From Lentimicrobium sp. (GTDB lineage Bacteria; Bacteroidota; Bacteroidia; Flavobacteriales; Flavobacteriaceae): a DNA stretch of 6,637 bases. Below the pieces are notes generated by a model that worked only from the letters and a program-made list of their open reading frames with translations, ran no database searches and was not told where the DNA came from. A program made the position numbers and the translations under genes. The first letter of the stretch is position 1. Each line of letters opens with the position of its first letter. Positions 6,276 to 6,637 of the stretch are shown here, one piece after another. The stretch is from positions 1 through 6,637 of the forward strand of contig JAEMQE010000009.1 in NCBI GenBank assembly GCA_022758945.1, read 5' to 3'.

Positions 6276-6637
6276 TGGAGAAAAAGCAACTTAAAGAAAT
6301 GTCCTTTTTAGATCATCTTGAGGAATTAAGATGGTTATTGGTTCGAAGTTCTGCAGCAGTAATAATAATGGCATTCCTTACTTATTTTATAAGTGATTAT
6401 TTGTTTGATGTTATCATTTTTGGCCCAACTAGACCTTCGTTTTTTACCTATCGTTTATTTTGTGATTTATCGCACCAATTGAATTTTGGTGAAAGTATAT
6501 GTATTGAAGAATTGCCATTTATTATCCAGAATACAGAAATGGAAGGCCAGGTAAATATGTTTGTTTGGATGTGTATTTTGGCTGGATTTATTTTAGCTTT
6601 TCCATATATTTTATGGCAGATTTGGGGGTTTATCAGC
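6275..6637 (+). CDS. tatC: Sec-independent protein translocase TatC (5' part only)
   Basis: The first 121 residues of TatC, the inner-membrane receptor that recognises twin-arginine signal peptides and forms the Tat translocase with TatA-type subunits. The N-terminus carries the family motif FLDHLEELR (11-19), part of the signal-peptide binding surface. A first membrane segment covers about 21-44 (LLVRSSAAVIIMAFLTYFIS). A long periplasmic loop with GPTRPSFFTYRLFCDL follows (50-65), with the extra length before the second membrane segment that I associate with Bacteroidota TatC. The second segment begins near 93 and reaches the WQIWGFIS motif (114-121) at the window edge. The binding glutamate corresponding to E. 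coli E103 would lie just beyond. The ATG shares its A with the kdsD stop, so the two genes should be co-transcribed and translationally coupled. Confidence 0.93.
   Translation, partial: MEKKQLKEMSFLDHLEELRWLLVRSSAAVIIMAFLTYFISDYLFDVIIFGPTRPSFFTYRLFCDLSHQLNFGESICIEELPFIIQNTEMEGQVNMFVWMCILAGFILAFPYILWQIWGFIS

Overview
The window looks like chromosomal DNA from a member of the Bacteroidota, most likely Flavobacteriaceae and probably Flavobacterium or a close relative. The reasons are low GC with A/T-rich spacers, a C-terminal type IX secretion (T9SS) sorting domain, start sites with A-rich leaders and no clear Shine-Dalgarno sequence, several matches to the Bacteroidota promoter pattern (TTG, about 19-20 bases, TAnnTTTG), and RecQ, KdsD and TatC sequences of the flavobacterial type. 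The genus is inferred from remembered protein families, not from a search.

Layout, left to right. (1) The 3' end of a secreted protein gene (+) that ends in a T9SS type A sorting domain, followed by a strong intrinsic terminator. (2) A leftward cluster made of a ribbon-helix-helix antitoxin, a RelE/ParE-family toxin and a FAD-dependent oxidoreductase of the COG2509 type. The toxin and antitoxin genes overlap by 4 bases, and the oxidoreductase starts 13 bases after the toxin stop. (3) A compact divergent control region with a perfect 24-bp palindrome inside the spacer of the toxin-antitoxin promoter. (4) A small conserved-looking gene of unknown function (+), convergent with (5) recQ (-). (6) A short divergent region with promoters for recQ and for kdsD. 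(7) kdsD (+), arabinose-5-phosphate isomerase of the Kdo/LPS pathway, whose stop shares one base with the start of (8) tatC (+), which is cut by the window edge.

How the genes relate. kdsD and tatC are almost certainly one transcript; both serve the cell envelope (LPS inner core synthesis and Tat export). The toxin-antitoxin pair is a self-contained autoregulated module, but its position makes the oxidoreductase gene likely to depend on its promoter. RecQ acts in DNA repair and is functionally unrelated to its neighbours.

I see no convincing wholly new multi-gene system. The points most worth a second look are the operator architecture of the toxin-antitoxin pair and its possible control of both flanking genes, and a RecQ in which the cysteines of the RQC zinc site are absent although the helicase motifs are intact. 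No stretch longer than 300 bases lacks a gene; no tRNA, rRNA, CRISPR array or insertion sequence was seen.
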